Part shown: in pieces, positions 9,963-19,550 of the stretch | Layout of the letters: each line of letters begins with the position of its first letter | Position numbering within the stretch: the stretch's first letter is position 1 | Source of the DNA: Desulforapulum autotrophicum HRM2 | GTDB lineage: Bacteria; Desulfobacterota; Desulfobacteria; Desulfobacterales; Desulfobacteraceae | Direction: 5' to 3' | DNA: 64,000 nt | Assembly (NCBI RefSeq): GCF_000020365.1 | Contig: NC_012108.1 | Location: 3,976,001-4,040,000 of the forward strand | The notes under the pieces: generated by a model | Told to the model about the DNA's origin: nothing | What the model saw: the letters and a program-made list of their open reading frames with translations, nothing else | Databases searched by the model: none | Program-made: the position numbers and the translations under genes

Positions 9963-11814
9963 GATCCTCCTCCCCAGCCTGTTTTGTCGTCTCGATTATG
10001 CCTTTTTCTTCAAGATATGCCCTGACAATGGCCCCAGCCACAGGAGCCGCAGTTGATGATCCATGCTCACCATGTTCGATGAGGATGGAAAGGGCAATCA
10101 TTGGATTTTCAGCAGGCGCGTAGCAGACAAACCAGGCATGGTCCCTTAAACGGTAATCCAGTTGCCCGTCATTATCCCTGTCTTTTTTCTTCAGGCTGAA
10201 CACCTGGGCTGTACCGGTTTTTCCTGCAATTTCAACCCCTTTTATCCGAATCCCCCTGGCCGTTCCGCGATCGCCTTGAACCACATCAAGCAGGCCCTTT
10301 CTTACAATATCCAGGGTCTTTTTTCCAGCGGGAAGTCCGCCGGTTATCTCTGGTTTCTTTATCTCAATTATTTCGTTATCGGTTGTCTTGATCGCCTTTA
10401 GAATCCTGGGTCGATAAAGGGTTCCCCCATTGCCGATGGCTGCTGTAAACACGGCCATCTGCAGGGGAGTAACCAGATCAAACCCCTGGCCGATGGCTAT
10501 GGACAGGGTCTCCCCCGGCTGCCACGCCACCCCGTACCGTCGTTTTTTCCAGACGGATGTGGGAATCAGACCGGGGCGTTCATGTTCAAGCTCAATCCCG
10601 GTGACTTTTCCAAGGCCGCAACCGTTGGCATACTGGGCCAGTGTATCCACCCCAAGGGCCTCACCAACTTTATAGAAATAGATATCGCAGGATTTTTCAA
10701 TGGCGCCAAGCAGATCGAGCTCACCATGGCCCCACCGTTTCCAGCAGCGATAAATCCGGTTGCCGAATTTGTACTGACCCGAACAATAATGTCGGGTATT
10801 GAGATCAACCACACCCTCCTCAAGACCGGCTATGGCTGTGAGAATCTTATAGGTTGAGGCAGGCGGATACTCTCCCTGAATACACTTGTTGGACATGGGT
10901 CGGTCCGGGTCAGCCAGGAGTTTTTTCCATTTTTTACTCGATATCCCGCCAATGAAGTCATTCTGGTCAAACGAAGGGCTACTGGCCATGACAAGAATAT
11001 CCCCATTGGAAGGATCCATTGCCACAACGGCTCCGGCCTTGTCCTGAAGCATGTTTTCTGCGATCTGCTGAAGTTTGTTGTCAATGGTAAGAAAGATATT
11101 TTTTCCTGGAACCGAATCAACGGTATTGATGACCCTCACCAGGCGTCCGCTGGCGTCCACCTCAACCTGGCGTCCACCCCTTTGCCCCCTCAGGTGATCT
11201 TCAAAAACCTTTTCAGCGCCAGAACGGCCAATACTGTCCCCTCCCCTGACACCTGGGTATTTTCCGGTTTCAAGTTCATCACAATTGATCTGGCCCAGGT
11301 AGCCCAGCAAATGGGCTGAACTCTTGTTGAAAATATAGTTTCTCCTGGGTTCAACAGAAACCAGGACTCCGGGAAGGTCAAAGCTGTGGGCCTCGACAAC
11401 GGCTAACTGATCCCGGGTGATGCCCTTTTCAAGAAGAATCGGCGTATACTTTGACAGCCCTTTGCTTGCGTCAATCCTTGCCTTCATCTCTACAACGGGA
11501 ATCTGGGTAAAATCGGAAAGTATCTCAAGGGTCTGGTCTACGGGAACGGCATCTTTGGGTACAATGGATAGGTCAAACGAGGGGCGATTGTCCACGAGTA
11601 AAACCCCGTTCCGGTCATAAATAAGCCCCCTTGACGCTTCAACGCTTTTCAAACGGATGCAGTTGTTTTTGGACAGCCTGCGAAAATCTTCACCCTGGAT
11701 AACCTGGAGGTAAAAAAGTCTTGCCCCAAGAACGGCAAAGGCAATGAGCATAAAAAGCGCGCCACCCATGAGCCTTCGTTTCAACCAGTCCCTGTCACAC
11801 CCCTTCATGATCAA
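9955..11814 (-). CDS. mrdA: Penicillin-binding protein 2 (elongation transpeptidase)
   Basis: PBP2 cross-links peptidoglycan in the lateral wall as the partner of RodA. The 619 residues have an N-terminal membrane anchor (ALFMLIAFAVLGARLFYLQV), a dimerisation/pedestal region, and a transpeptidase domain. The active-site serine is in PPASTYK near residue 313, and the KTG box is in AGKTGTAQV near 530. Length is typical. It has 15 bases to mreD upstream and overlaps rodA downstream. Confidence 0.95.
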   Translation of the reverse strand: MIMKGCDRDWLKRRLMGGALFMLIAFAVLGARLFYLQVIQGEDFRRLSKNNCIRLKSVEASRGLIYDRNGVLLVDNRPSFDLSIVPKDAVPVDQTLEILSDFTQIPVVEMKARIDASKGLSKYTPILLEKGITRDQLAVVEAHSFDLPGVLVSVEPRRNYIFNKSSAHLLGYLGQINCDELETGKYPGVRGGDSIGRSGAEKVFEDHLRGQRGGRQVEVDASGRLVRVINTVDSVPGKNIFLTIDNKLQQIAENMLQDKAGAVVAMDPSNGDILVMASSPSFDQNDFIGGISSKKWKKLLADPDRPMSNKCIQGEYPPASTYKILTAIAGLEEGVVDLNTRHYCSGQYKFGNRIYRCWKRWGHGELDLLGAIEKSCDIYFYKVGEALGVDTLAQYANGCGLGKVTGIELEHERPGLIPTSVWKKRRYGVAWQPGETLSIAIGQGFDLVTPLQMAVFTAAIGNGGTLYRPRILKAIKTTDNEIIEIKKPEITGGLPAGKKTLDIVRKGLLDVVQGDRGTARGIRIKGVEIAGKTGTAQVFSLKKKDRDNDGQLDYRLRDHAWFVCYAPAENPMIALSILIEHGEHGSSTAAPVAGAIVRAYLEEKGIIETTKQAGEEDHV

Positions 11815-11829
11815 ATTAAACCTACCCCG

Positions 11830-12357
11830 TTACCCACGATCAAAGTGTTGCTGGGTTATTTTTTTTGCAGCCACCAGAATTATTCTTTCAAATTCGTCAA
11901 CAACCAAAAGCAAAAGGGGAACAAACACCAGGCCCCATGCCACCTGCTTTGCCATAATTTCCAGGTCCGTAAAATAAACAACATCAACCCGACCTCCCAT
12001 GACAAGAACAAAAACAAGGAACGCGTTTTCCACGACCACGGCAACGGCACTCATGCACACAAGGAACACGATATTCTCCATGTGAACAAGTGACTTAAGG
12101 CTTCGAACCAGAATAAAAATCCAGACATAGACTGAGACATAGAGGCCAAACGGCCCACCTGAAACGCTGTCCATGACACACCCCATCAGGAAGACTGCTG
12201 CTGCTGTTCCAATATGCGAAAACTTCAGGCTCAGGGAGAGCACAATGACAAGAATCAGGTCAAACGCCTGGCTGAATATTGAGAAACCGCGCAAAGTTGA
12301 TGTCTGGACAATAAAAAAGGCAAGAAACAGACAAAGGTAAAAAACGACCCGTATCAT
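11830..12357 (-). CDS. mreD: Rod shape-determining protein MreD
   Basis: MreD is a small integral membrane protein of the elongasome. The 175 residues contain about five hydrophobic segments (VVFYLCLFLAFFIVQTSTLR at the start, VLVMGGRVDVVYF later) and little else. Identity comes from hydrophobic profile, length and position between mreC and mrdA. The start overlaps the mreC stop (ATGA). Confidence 0.88.
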   Translation of the reverse strand: MIRVVFYLCLFLAFFIVQTSTLRGFSIFSQAFDLILVIVLSLSLKFSHIGTAAAVFLMGCVMDSVSGGPFGLYVSVYVWIFILVRSLKSLVHMENIVFLVCMSAVAVVVENAFLVFVLVMGGRVDVVYFTDLEIMAKQVAWGLVFVPLLLLVVDEFERIILVAAKKITQQHFDRG

Positions 12358-13211
12358 CTGGAAACATCATCCATCGGTGGGGAGGCAGCGTCCTGGGACA
12401 TGGGATCCTTGACAGAGACAAGGACCTCTTCAAGAGTATCAAAATCCACGCAGGTCTTGATGGTGATTTCCTGGAAAAGCTGGGAGGTATTTTCCTCGAT
12501 ATCGACCACCCAGCCGATCCTCAACCCTTTTGGGAAAACCCCGTCAAGACCGGAAGATACAATCATCTCTCCGGGCTGAATTTTGTTTTTCCTGAGCACA
12601 TACCTGAAAGAGCACAGTTCGGAATCATTACCCTTGACAATTCCCCTGGCCCGCGATGTCTGGACTAGGGCATCCACGGCAGAATTTCTATCCGTCATAA
12701 GAAGGACCCGGGAATAGTGGCCGGCAACCGCCACGACCTGACCGACAACGCCCTCGGAGACAAGCACTGGCAAACCCTTGGTCAGGCCTGCCTTTGCGCC
12801 TTTATCTATCATCAGGGTTCTGAACCAGGGAGAGGGATCCCTTCCAATAACCTTTGCTGCAACAAGGGTCTCTTTTTCAAGATCCTGGAAACGAATAAAT
12901 TTTCTGAAACGGATGTTCTCCTGCTCAAGCTCTATGCAGAGGTTAACCTTTTCCATGGCCTTTGCCAGTTCATTTTTAACCCTGGGGAGCTCTTTGGCCG
13001 CCCTGACCGTGGCAAAATAATCCTGCCAGACCCCCCCAATAAGAGTAATGCTTCGGGAAAAAACCATCTGGAACGGAGCAACAAAAGAGGTGGCTATCCG
13101 TTCAATGCCTGTTTCAGGCAACACTCCTTTGCTGCTCACAGTCAAGATTATAAAATTGACCGTGATAAAGAAAACAATTCCGATCAACAGGATCATTTTT
13201 CTTGAAAACAT
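12354..13211 (-). CDS. mreC: Rod shape-determining protein MreC
   Basis: MreC is a bitopic periplasmic scaffold linking MreB/RodA/PBP2. The 285 residues have a membrane anchor at 7-27, a coiled coil near 75-110 (KNELAKAMEKVNLCIELEQE), and the beta-barrel core with VIGRDPSPWFRTLMIDKG and VVGQVVAVAGHYSRVLLMTD. These blocks are typical. It follows mreB by four bases. Confidence 0.94.
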   Translation of the reverse strand: MFSRKMILLIGIVFFITVNFIILTVSSKGVLPETGIERIATSFVAPFQMVFSRSITLIGGVWQDYFATVRAAKELPRVKNELAKAMEKVNLCIELEQENIRFRKFIRFQDLEKETLVAAKVIGRDPSPWFRTLMIDKGAKAGLTKGLPVLVSEGVVGQVVAVAGHYSRVLLMTDRNSAVDALVQTSRARGIVKGNDSELCSFRYVLRKNKIQPGEMIVSSGLDGVFPKGLRIGWVVDIEENTSQLFQEITIKTCVDFDTLEEVLVSVKDPMSQDAASPPMDDVSR

Positions 13212-13215
13212 GAAA

Positions 13216-14316
<1,101 letters not shown>

Positions 14317-14370
14317 CTAACAGAAATACCACTTTTTTACAAGGAGAAAAAGTATCAACTGAACAATGAT

Positions 14371-15438
14371 TCATCCACGGTTGAAAATAGTTTTCATGAT
14401 CAAATCATGGATATATGGTCTGAATTGACGAATTTTTTCATTACTCCTCACGGGATGAACCCTGTTGGTCAAAAGAATCACCATGGCCTGTTCCAGGGGA
14501 TCCATCCAGAAAGAGGTCCCTGTAAAGCCAAGATGGCCAAGTGAAGCGGGAGAAAAAAAACGACCTGCGGAAGAATTACTGGCCGAGGGGGTGTCAAACC
14601 CTGCCACACGCTCAAACCCATCCTTCTTAACGGCAAACTGCCTGATCCATCTCCCTTCAAGAACCCCTGTCTTTTTTCCCATAACCCCCCCCATAATCTC
14701 TCCAAGAAGCGTCTGGATATCCAAGGCAGTCCCGAACAGTCCTGCGTGACCTTCAATCCCGCCTGCAACCCAGGCATTATCGTCATGAACCTCCCCCTTT
14801 AACACCCGACCCCGCCAGGGGCAATGTTCTGTTGCTGCGACACTGCAATTCAGGGGATAACCGGGCGGCATGAAACGTAACCCCTTGACACCCAGGGGCA
14901 GATAGATGTTGTCCCTCACATATCGATCGAGACGCTTTCCTGCGGTACGTTCAACAATCCAGGCAAGGAGGATGAAACCAAGATCACTGTATAGCTCCCC
15001 CTGCTTTGGCTGATAGACAAGGGGCTCGTTCAGAATCAGCCGTCTGAGGCGATCCTGCCTCTCTTTTTCGGGACTTCCTACAACCTGTACATAATAGGGC
15101 CGGTGTGCTGGAAGCCCGGATCTGTGACGCAGCAGATCCTCAACGGTTATATCTGCCTTGTCATGGCCGACACCCCCCGGCAAAAGATCACCTAAAGTCT
15201 GGTTGAGGCAGAGCTGGTTCGTCTGAACCAGGTGAATCAGGGCCACAGTCGTGGCAAGGGGTTTTGTAAGCGAAGCAAGGTCAAACAGGGTGTTCAGGGA
15301 TACAGGTTCTCTGGAACGAAGATCAGCAACGCCAAAGGCCTTATAAAACAGGACATCAGCCCCCTTTGACACAAGCAGAACCGCTCCCGGAAAAACCGAC
15401 TTCCCAACGGCGTCTTCCATTGCCCGTCTTACCTTCAT
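14371..15438 (-). CDS. Beta-lactamase-related serine hydrolase (class C/EstB type)
   Basis: The 355 residues belong to the serine beta-lactamase-like fold. The nucleophile motif is S56-L-T-K59 in DLASLTKPLATT, and Y150-S-D is in GELYSDLGFILLAW. A C-terminal HLGFTGTSFWMDP stands in the place of the KTG-like box. There is no signal peptide, so it is probably cytoplasmic. Members act as D-amino-acid peptidases, esterases or recycling amidases; the substrate cannot be read here. Its start overlaps the stop of the LD-carboxypeptidase, which suggests a joint role in murein peptide processing or recycling. Confidence 0.8.
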   Translation of the reverse strand: MKVRRAMEDAVGKSVFPGAVLLVSKGADVLFYKAFGVADLRSREPVSLNTLFDLASLTKPLATTVALIHLVQTNQLCLNQTLGDLLPGGVGHDKADITVEDLLRHRSGLPAHRPYYVQVVGSPEKERQDRLRRLILNEPLVYQPKQGELYSDLGFILLAWIVERTAGKRLDRYVRDNIYLPLGVKGLRFMPPGYPLNCSVAATEHCPWRGRVLKGEVHDDNAWVAGGIEGHAGLFGTALDIQTLLGEIMGGVMGKKTGVLEGRWIRQFAVKKDGFERVAGFDTPSASNSSAGRFFSPASLGHLGFTGTSFWMDPLEQAMVILLTNRVHPVRSNEKIRQFRPYIHDLIMKTIFNRG

Positions 15439-16337
15439 CAGAGCTTGCCTGCCGGTGCAACCCCAAGGGTGTGCCGATCGGCATCAAGGATGAGACGAAC
15501 ACCAAGGGGGAGAGAAAGATTGGGCTCACCATGGCCCGCATCAAGACCTGCCAGAATGGGAACCATGGGATCATCAAACCGTTCAGTCACAATGTCATAG
15601 ATCTTTGACACGTCCCCACACCTGTCAAAGGTGCCAAGCACAACACCCCGGACCCCGGCCAGAACCCCGGCCAGGCAGAGCTGGGTCAGCATCCTGTCGA
15701 TCTTGTAGGCAGGTTCTCCCGTATCCTCAAGAAACAGGATCGAATCAGTGAAATCAGGTGAATATAAGGTCCCGACCATGGAAACCAGGGTGGCAAGATT
15801 TCCGCCCTTAAGCGTACCGGCCACCCTGCCCCTGCGAAGGGTTATCCCTCCTTGCAGCACCAAGCCTGAAAACGGTTCAGTCATTGCGCAGAACAGCGAA
15901 TCAAGGGTCCGGGTTGAAGCCCGGGCAAGGGAGGTCACCACGGGCCCATGGATCATGGGAAAGTCACATTGCTTTAACCCTTCCGATAAAATTGCCGTAA
16001 TGTCGCTGAACCCGACCAGAAATTTTGGTGCATGTCTCAAAGGGGCGAAGTCAAGATGGGGTAACACCCGGAGAGCACCAAACCCGCCCCTGGCACAGAG
16101 AATCGCCTTGATCTTCGTGCTTTTAAAAAGAGCATTCACGATGCCGGCCCTGTGCAGATCCCCACCGGCAAGATATCCCTTTGCCTCACCAAGCCCGGGG
16201 GGCAATTCAATTTTAAACCCCATGCCCCTGAGGTGGGAGAGTCCCGTTTCAAAGAGAGCCGGATCAAAAACACCTGAGGGAGCGCACACACCAATGGTGT
16301 CACCCGGCTTGAGACGGGTAGGCAACCGCTGTTGCAC
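15438..16337 (-). CDS. LD-carboxypeptidase (peptidase family S66)
   Basis: This enzyme removes the terminal D-Ala from murein tetrapeptides during cell-wall recycling. The 299 residues contain ARGGFGALRVLPHLDF near residue 82, the nucleophile serine in FLVGFSDITAIL (S111), the acid in LFLEDTGEPAYKIDRML near 200, and the histidine in DAGHGEPNLSLPLGVR near 275. These form the Ser-Glu-His triad of family S66. Start GTG at 16337 has no clear ribosome site. An AAGGAGG lies about 40 bases upstream, so the true start is uncertain. Confidence 0.88.
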   Translation of the reverse strand: MQQRLPTRLKPGDTIGVCAPSGVFDPALFETGLSHLRGMGFKIELPPGLGEAKGYLAGGDLHRAGIVNALFKSTKIKAILCARGGFGALRVLPHLDFAPLRHAPKFLVGFSDITAILSEGLKQCDFPMIHGPVVTSLARASTRTLDSLFCAMTEPFSGLVLQGGITLRRGRVAGTLKGGNLATLVSMVGTLYSPDFTDSILFLEDTGEPAYKIDRMLTQLCLAGVLAGVRGVVLGTFDRCGDVSKIYDIVTERFDDPMVPILAGLDAGHGEPNLSLPLGVRLILDADRHTLGVAPAGKL

Positions 16338-16439
16338 GGGCAGATCTTTAAGGGAAACAGATTTAACGGCAAGCCTCCTTTCTGCTGTCAGGGCAACCTT
16401 GTTAATCTCTATTTTTCACAACTGAATAAAATTGTAAAG

Positions 16440-16485
16440 GATACAAAAAAAAGAGCGGCAACCCGGCATTCTGCCGGGCAGCCGC
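16440..16485 (-). terminator. Rho-independent terminator of the NhaD gene
   Basis: On the minus strand GCGGC and CCCGGC pair with GCCGGG and GCCGC around a short loop. A CTCTTTTTTT tract follows. It lies about 55 bases past the NhaD stop, behind the tetranucleotide repeat. Confidence 0.8.
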
Positions 16486-16490
16486 CCTGT

Positions 16491-16526
16491 CAATCAATCA
16501 ATCGATTAATTAATTAATTAATTAAA
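16491..16526 (+). repeat. Tetranucleotide microsatellite (CAAT)n/(TTAA)n
   Basis: Three CAAT units are followed directly by about five ATTA units. The tract lies between the NhaD stop codon and its terminator. It is non-coding, so slippage would change only the 3' untranslated region. Confidence 0.75.
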
Positions 16527-16539
16527 TAAGGGAATTGGG

Positions 16540-18402
16540 TTACATCAATCTTGCATTTACCAGGAGATGCACCAGGATGCTGGCCACATAGCCAAGGGCA
16601 ATGACCGGGGCCCATTTCAGATGGACACCAAAGGTATAGACCCCCCTGGCCGTTCCCATGAGGGCAACACCTGCCGCAGACCCGATGGAAAGCAGACTTC
16701 CGCCCACTCCGGCGGTCAGGGTGACAAGCAGCCATTGGCCGTGGGACATCACAGGGTCCATCTTAAGAACGGCAAACATCACAGGAATGTTGTCAACAAT
16801 GGCTGAAAGAACTCCCACAGAGGAGTTTGCAATCGTGGGGCCAAGATCGCCGTACATGAATGCAGAGACAAGGTGAAGATAACCGAACTGACCCAGACCG
16901 CCGACACAGAGGGTTACCCCGTAAAAGAAGAGCAGGGTGTCCCACTCCGCCCGGGAAATTCGCTCCATGATATCGAAATTTTTGGTCGTCTTCTGGAACT
17001 CGTTCATGTCCTCAATGGTTTCAATGGCCCCCACGATATGTCCGCCCTCATCCTTGAGAGGGGCTGCCGTAAACGAAAGCCAGGCTCCTTTTTCACCGAT
17101 GGTGGGAAAAAAATTCGACACATCATAGGCAGAATCAAGAAAATTGTTGACCATGTGCTTACCATGGTAGAACTTGTCGATCAAATCCTCAGACCCGTTG
17201 GTCAAAACCATATCGGCAAGGGAGAGCCGTTCCTTGGCGTAAAAGGGCTTCCACTGTTCGTTTGTGCCGATCTTTTCCTTAGCAGAAACACCGGTCAAAT
17301 CTTCCAGAGCCTTGTTCCAGTGGGTGATGACATGTTCTCTGTTGACGATAAAGGCTGGGGTTGGAAGTCCCTCAATAAGCTCAGTGATTTCACCATGGGT
17401 CTTACCCTGTAGAACTGAAAGGGATGTCTGGGCCGTACTCTTTTTTCTGGCGCCCAGAATATTATCGTAAAAGAGCATCCGACCTTCTTTTCGTTTGATA
17501 TGATAGCTCCAGAAACCAAGGTATCCAAGCCCGAGCATCATACCCGCTGCCGGGGGAAGGTGAAGAAAATTATGAAAGCATACGGCCGTTATGATGGTAA
17601 AAAGGAATAGCCCGATAATCACCTTGGCTCCGTACTTCATCACGACCTTTTCATCCAAGGCCCTGGGAGTGCTCTTTTCAACGGCAAAGTTCATGCAGAT
17701 GGCCGGCAAAAGCCAGTTCACCAGGGAGGGTATAAAAATGTCAAAGAACTCGTGGAAGGCAACCTTACCCTTTTGCCAGACCATGAGGGTGGTGATGTCT
17801 CCAAATGGAGAAAAGGCCCCTCCGGCATTGGCAGCAATAACGATGTTAATACATGCCAGGGCAACAAATTTTTTATTGTCACCACCTACAGACATGATGA
17901 CAGCCCCCATTAAAAGGGCTGTGGTGAGGTTGTCGGCAACCGGTGAGATGAGAAAGGCCAAAAGCCCGGTAATCCAGAAAAGAGTCCTCAGGGTAAACCC
18001 CTTTGAGACCAGAAAAGCCCGCAGGGATTGAAATACATTTCTCTCTTCCATGGCGTTGATGTAGGTCATGGCTGCCAGCAGAAAGAGAAACAGTTCTGCA
18101 TACTCGAGCAGACTGTCCTTGATGGCCTCGTGGGCCGTATGGGTGTCTCCGATGTTAAGATAGGCAAGGGCGACCAGAACCCAGATAATACCGGCAGCGA
18201 GGAGAACCGGTTTGCTCTTTCTCAGGTGGATGGTGTTCTCAAGGGGTACGAGGGCATACGCCACTACAAAAAGCCCGACGCCCAGATAGCCATAAATGGT
18301 TTTGGTAAAATCGATTGTCGCATGAACGGCTTCCCCACCAGAAGCCCATACCAGAACCGGGGCGAGTAACAGGGCAAGGCACAACAAAAATGATTTCTTC
18401 AT
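16540..18402 (-). CDS. NhaD-type Na+/H+ antiporter with an inserted PAS domain
   Basis: The protein exchanges Na+ for H+ across the inner membrane. Its 620 residues start with a signal-like segment (SFLLCLALLLAPVLVWASGG) and about seven membrane helices. These include the NhaD blocks FLISPVADNLTTALLMGAVI near 160 and INIVIAANAGGAFSPFGDIT near 195. Residues about 335-475 are soluble and read as a PAS domain (PTPAFIVNREHVITHWNKAL, WKPFYAKERLSLADM). Membrane helices then resume with SVGVLSAIVDNIPVMFAVL near 525. Ordinary NhaD proteins lack this insert. The PAS probably senses a cytoplasmic signal that gates transport. RBS AAGGAA lies before the ATG. Confidence 0.87.
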   Translation of the reverse strand: MKKSFLLCLALLLAPVLVWASGGEAVHATIDFTKTIYGYLGVGLFVVAYALVPLENTIHLRKSKPVLLAAGIIWVLVALAYLNIGDTHTAHEAIKDSLLEYAELFLFLLAAMTYINAMEERNVFQSLRAFLVSKGFTLRTLFWITGLLAFLISPVADNLTTALLMGAVIMSVGGDNKKFVALACINIVIAANAGGAFSPFGDITTLMVWQKGKVAFHEFFDIFIPSLVNWLLPAICMNFAVEKSTPRALDEKVVMKYGAKVIIGLFLFTIITAVCFHNFLHLPPAAGMMLGLGYLGFWSYHIKRKEGRMLFYDNILGARKKSTAQTSLSVLQGKTHGEITELIEGLPTPAFIVNREHVITHWNKALEDLTGVSAKEKIGTNEQWKPFYAKERLSLADMVLTNGSEDLIDKFYHGKHMVNNFLDSAYDVSNFFPTIGEKGAWLSFTAAPLKDEGGHIVGAIETIEDMNEFQKTTKNFDIMERISRAEWDTLLFFYGVTLCVGGLGQFGYLHLVSAFMYGDLGPTIANSSVGVLSAIVDNIPVMFAVLKMDPVMSHGQWLLVTLTAGVGGSLLSIGSAAGVALMGTARGVYTFGVHLKWAPVIALGYVASILVHLLVNARLM

Positions 18403-18721
18403 TTCCTGATTCCTTTTTTACAATTCCAATTGCCCGGACATGGCAGTCGTGATGCAACCCCATCCCGAACTAAACCAAACCCAAAGGGCTGATAAAAAAC
18501 AAATTTGACATCCAGTCCCGATAAAAACAGAACAATATTAAGTCAAGGTACATAATGGATCTTTAATAAAAAAGCAATTTTTTATTTTCCAAGATTTAAA
18601 CTTTGGGCCGTCTTTGTCTCGCCTGGACCTTTCAATACCCAGTTTGATTTCCCTGATTGCCCCACAGGACCGGCTCCCATGAGAAAAACAACCCAATACA
18701 CCCTGAAGATGAATTTATATA
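18403..18721 (-). other. Gene-free 5' leader region of the NhaD gene
   Basis: This stretch of 319 bases holds no plausible ORF. A possible promoter is at 18518-18546. Between it and the NhaD start lie about 110 bases of leader with short complementary segments (TTGC...GCAA). That room could hold a cis-regulatory RNA, but I recognise no known riboswitch. The half nearer the tRNA shows nothing I can name. Confidence 0.4.
18518..18546 (-). promoter_or_regulatory. Possible promoter of the NhaD gene
   Basis: TTGACT (18541-18546) is followed after 17 bases by TATCGG (18518-18523) on the minus strand. The -35 is good, the -10 weak. It would give a leader of about 110 bases. Confidence 0.35.
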
Positions 18722-18750
18722 TTGACACGGTCGAAACCCGATGCTATAAG
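18722..18750 (+). promoter_or_regulatory. Promoter of tRNA-Pro
   Basis: A perfect TTGACA (18722-18727), a 17-base spacer and TATAAG (18745-18750) stand 13 bases before the tRNA. This is the strongest promoter match in the window. Confidence 0.8.
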
Positions 18751-18763
18751 TCTCCTGTTTTAT

Positions 18764-18840
18764 CGGGGCGTAGCGCAGTCTGGTAGCGCACTTGTCTGGG
18801 GGACAAGTGGTCGCAAGTTCAAATCTTGCCGTCCCGACCA
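18764..18840 (+). tRNA. tRNA-Pro (anticodon GGG)
   Basis: The 77-base cloverleaf has acceptor arms CGGGGCG/CGTCCCG, a D-loop with AGTCTGGTAGCGC, and anticodon stem CTTGT/ACAAG around CTGGGGG, giving anticodon GGG. The T-arm is TTGCAAGTTCAAATCTTGC-like (GCAAGTTCAAATCTTGC). A is the discriminator base and CCA is encoded. It has its own promoter and terminator and no tRNA neighbours. No integrase or duplicated 3' end was seen nearby. Confidence 0.96.
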
Positions 18841-18853
18841 TTTAAAATCAAAG

Positions 18854-18884
18854 GCTTTCATCGATTTCGGTGAAAGCTTTTTTT
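18854..18884 (+). terminator. Rho-independent terminator of tRNA-Pro
   Basis: A ten-pair stem (GCTTTCATCG with CGGTGAAAGC, one G-T pair) and a four-base loop are followed by seven T. It starts 14 bases after the CCA end. Confidence 0.88.
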
Positions 18885-18939
18885 GTTTTCATTGTCCGAC
18901 AATCCTGACCCTATGCAAGGGACTCCGAAAGTTAAGTGA

Positions 18940-18982
18940 AGAAACAAAGGCCCACTATCTTTAATCAAAAGATAGTGGGCCT
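18940..18982 (-). terminator. Terminator at the end of the Mrp-cNMP operon
   Basis: A perfect 15-pair hairpin (AGGCCCACTATCTTT with AAAGATAGTGGGCCT, loop of five) is followed on the minus strand by TTGTTTCTTC. It lies about 60 bases after the stop of the cNMP-binding gene. Confidence 0.7.
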
Positions 18983-19043
18983 ATACGTTTTATGGATATT
19001 CTTCATGGCTCTATCCGCTCGAGGACAGGACAGTCCAGGGCGG

Positions 19044-19526
19044 TCAGCACTCTTCGAGCCCTTTGATATCAGGATGGCTTTTGACCGAATTCAGAAACTG
19101 AATCGTTCTCTGGTCAAGTCGGCGCTTGAGTACGGCAGAAAGCTGCTTCATCATCATGAACCCAAGGGATTGATCCTTGTCCATAAGATCAAGGACTACA
19201 TCCCGGTTGATCATGTAGATTTCGCAATCCTCATTACAGGTGGCGGTCAGGGCATTGGAGCCCTTGTCAAGAAGGAATGCCCAGCCAAATGATTCTCCCG
19301 GATCAATGGAATTAACCATCACCGAGATTGTCGGTGATATTTTCTGCTCAAGCAAAACCTTTCCGGACTTGAGCATGTAAACATTCTGGGCAGAATCACC
19401 CTCCGTATAGATCACAGTCCCCTTTTTAGCCTTGATGACAATGGTTATGATCGACAACTCATCGAGCATTTCGTCGGTCAGATATTCGAGGATAATATTT
19501 TTTCTTAACTCATCCCTTGTTACCAT
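19044..19526 (-). CDS. Cyclic nucleotide-binding domain protein
   Basis: The 160-residue product is a single CRP-like cNMP-binding beta-barrel: KKGTVIYTEGDSAQNVYMLKSG near residues 33-55, then DPGESFGWAFLLDKGSNALTA near 75-95, and a C-terminal helix. There is no HTH DNA-binding domain and no membrane segment, so it is not a CRP/FNR regulator. The usual arginine in the phosphate-binding cassette (G-E-x-x-R-x-A) is not present in GSNALTA, so it may not bind cAMP. It starts 24 bases after the last Mrp gene and ends at a strong terminator. It probably belongs to the same transcript and may regulate the antiporter complex. Confidence 0.82.
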   Translation of the reverse strand: MVTRDELRKNIILEYLTDEMLDELSIITIVIKAKKGTVIYTEGDSAQNVYMLKSGKVLLEQKISPTISVMVNSIDPGESFGWAFLLDKGSNALTATCNEDCEIYMINRDVVLDLMDKDQSLGFMMMKQLSAVLKRRLDQRTIQFLNSVKSHPDIKGLEEC

Positions 19527-19550
19527 GGATATCCCCCACTGGTTAGAACG

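Noticed and set aside
18764-18840. tRNA-Pro as an integration site of a mobile element
   Set aside because: No integrase, no repeated tRNA 3' end and no foreign gene content on either side.
18936-19292. Plus-strand ORF of 118 codons after tRNA-Pro
   Set aside because: It lies opposite the cNMP-binding gene, and its first part is the inverted-repeat terminator. The minus-strand product has clear domain motifs.
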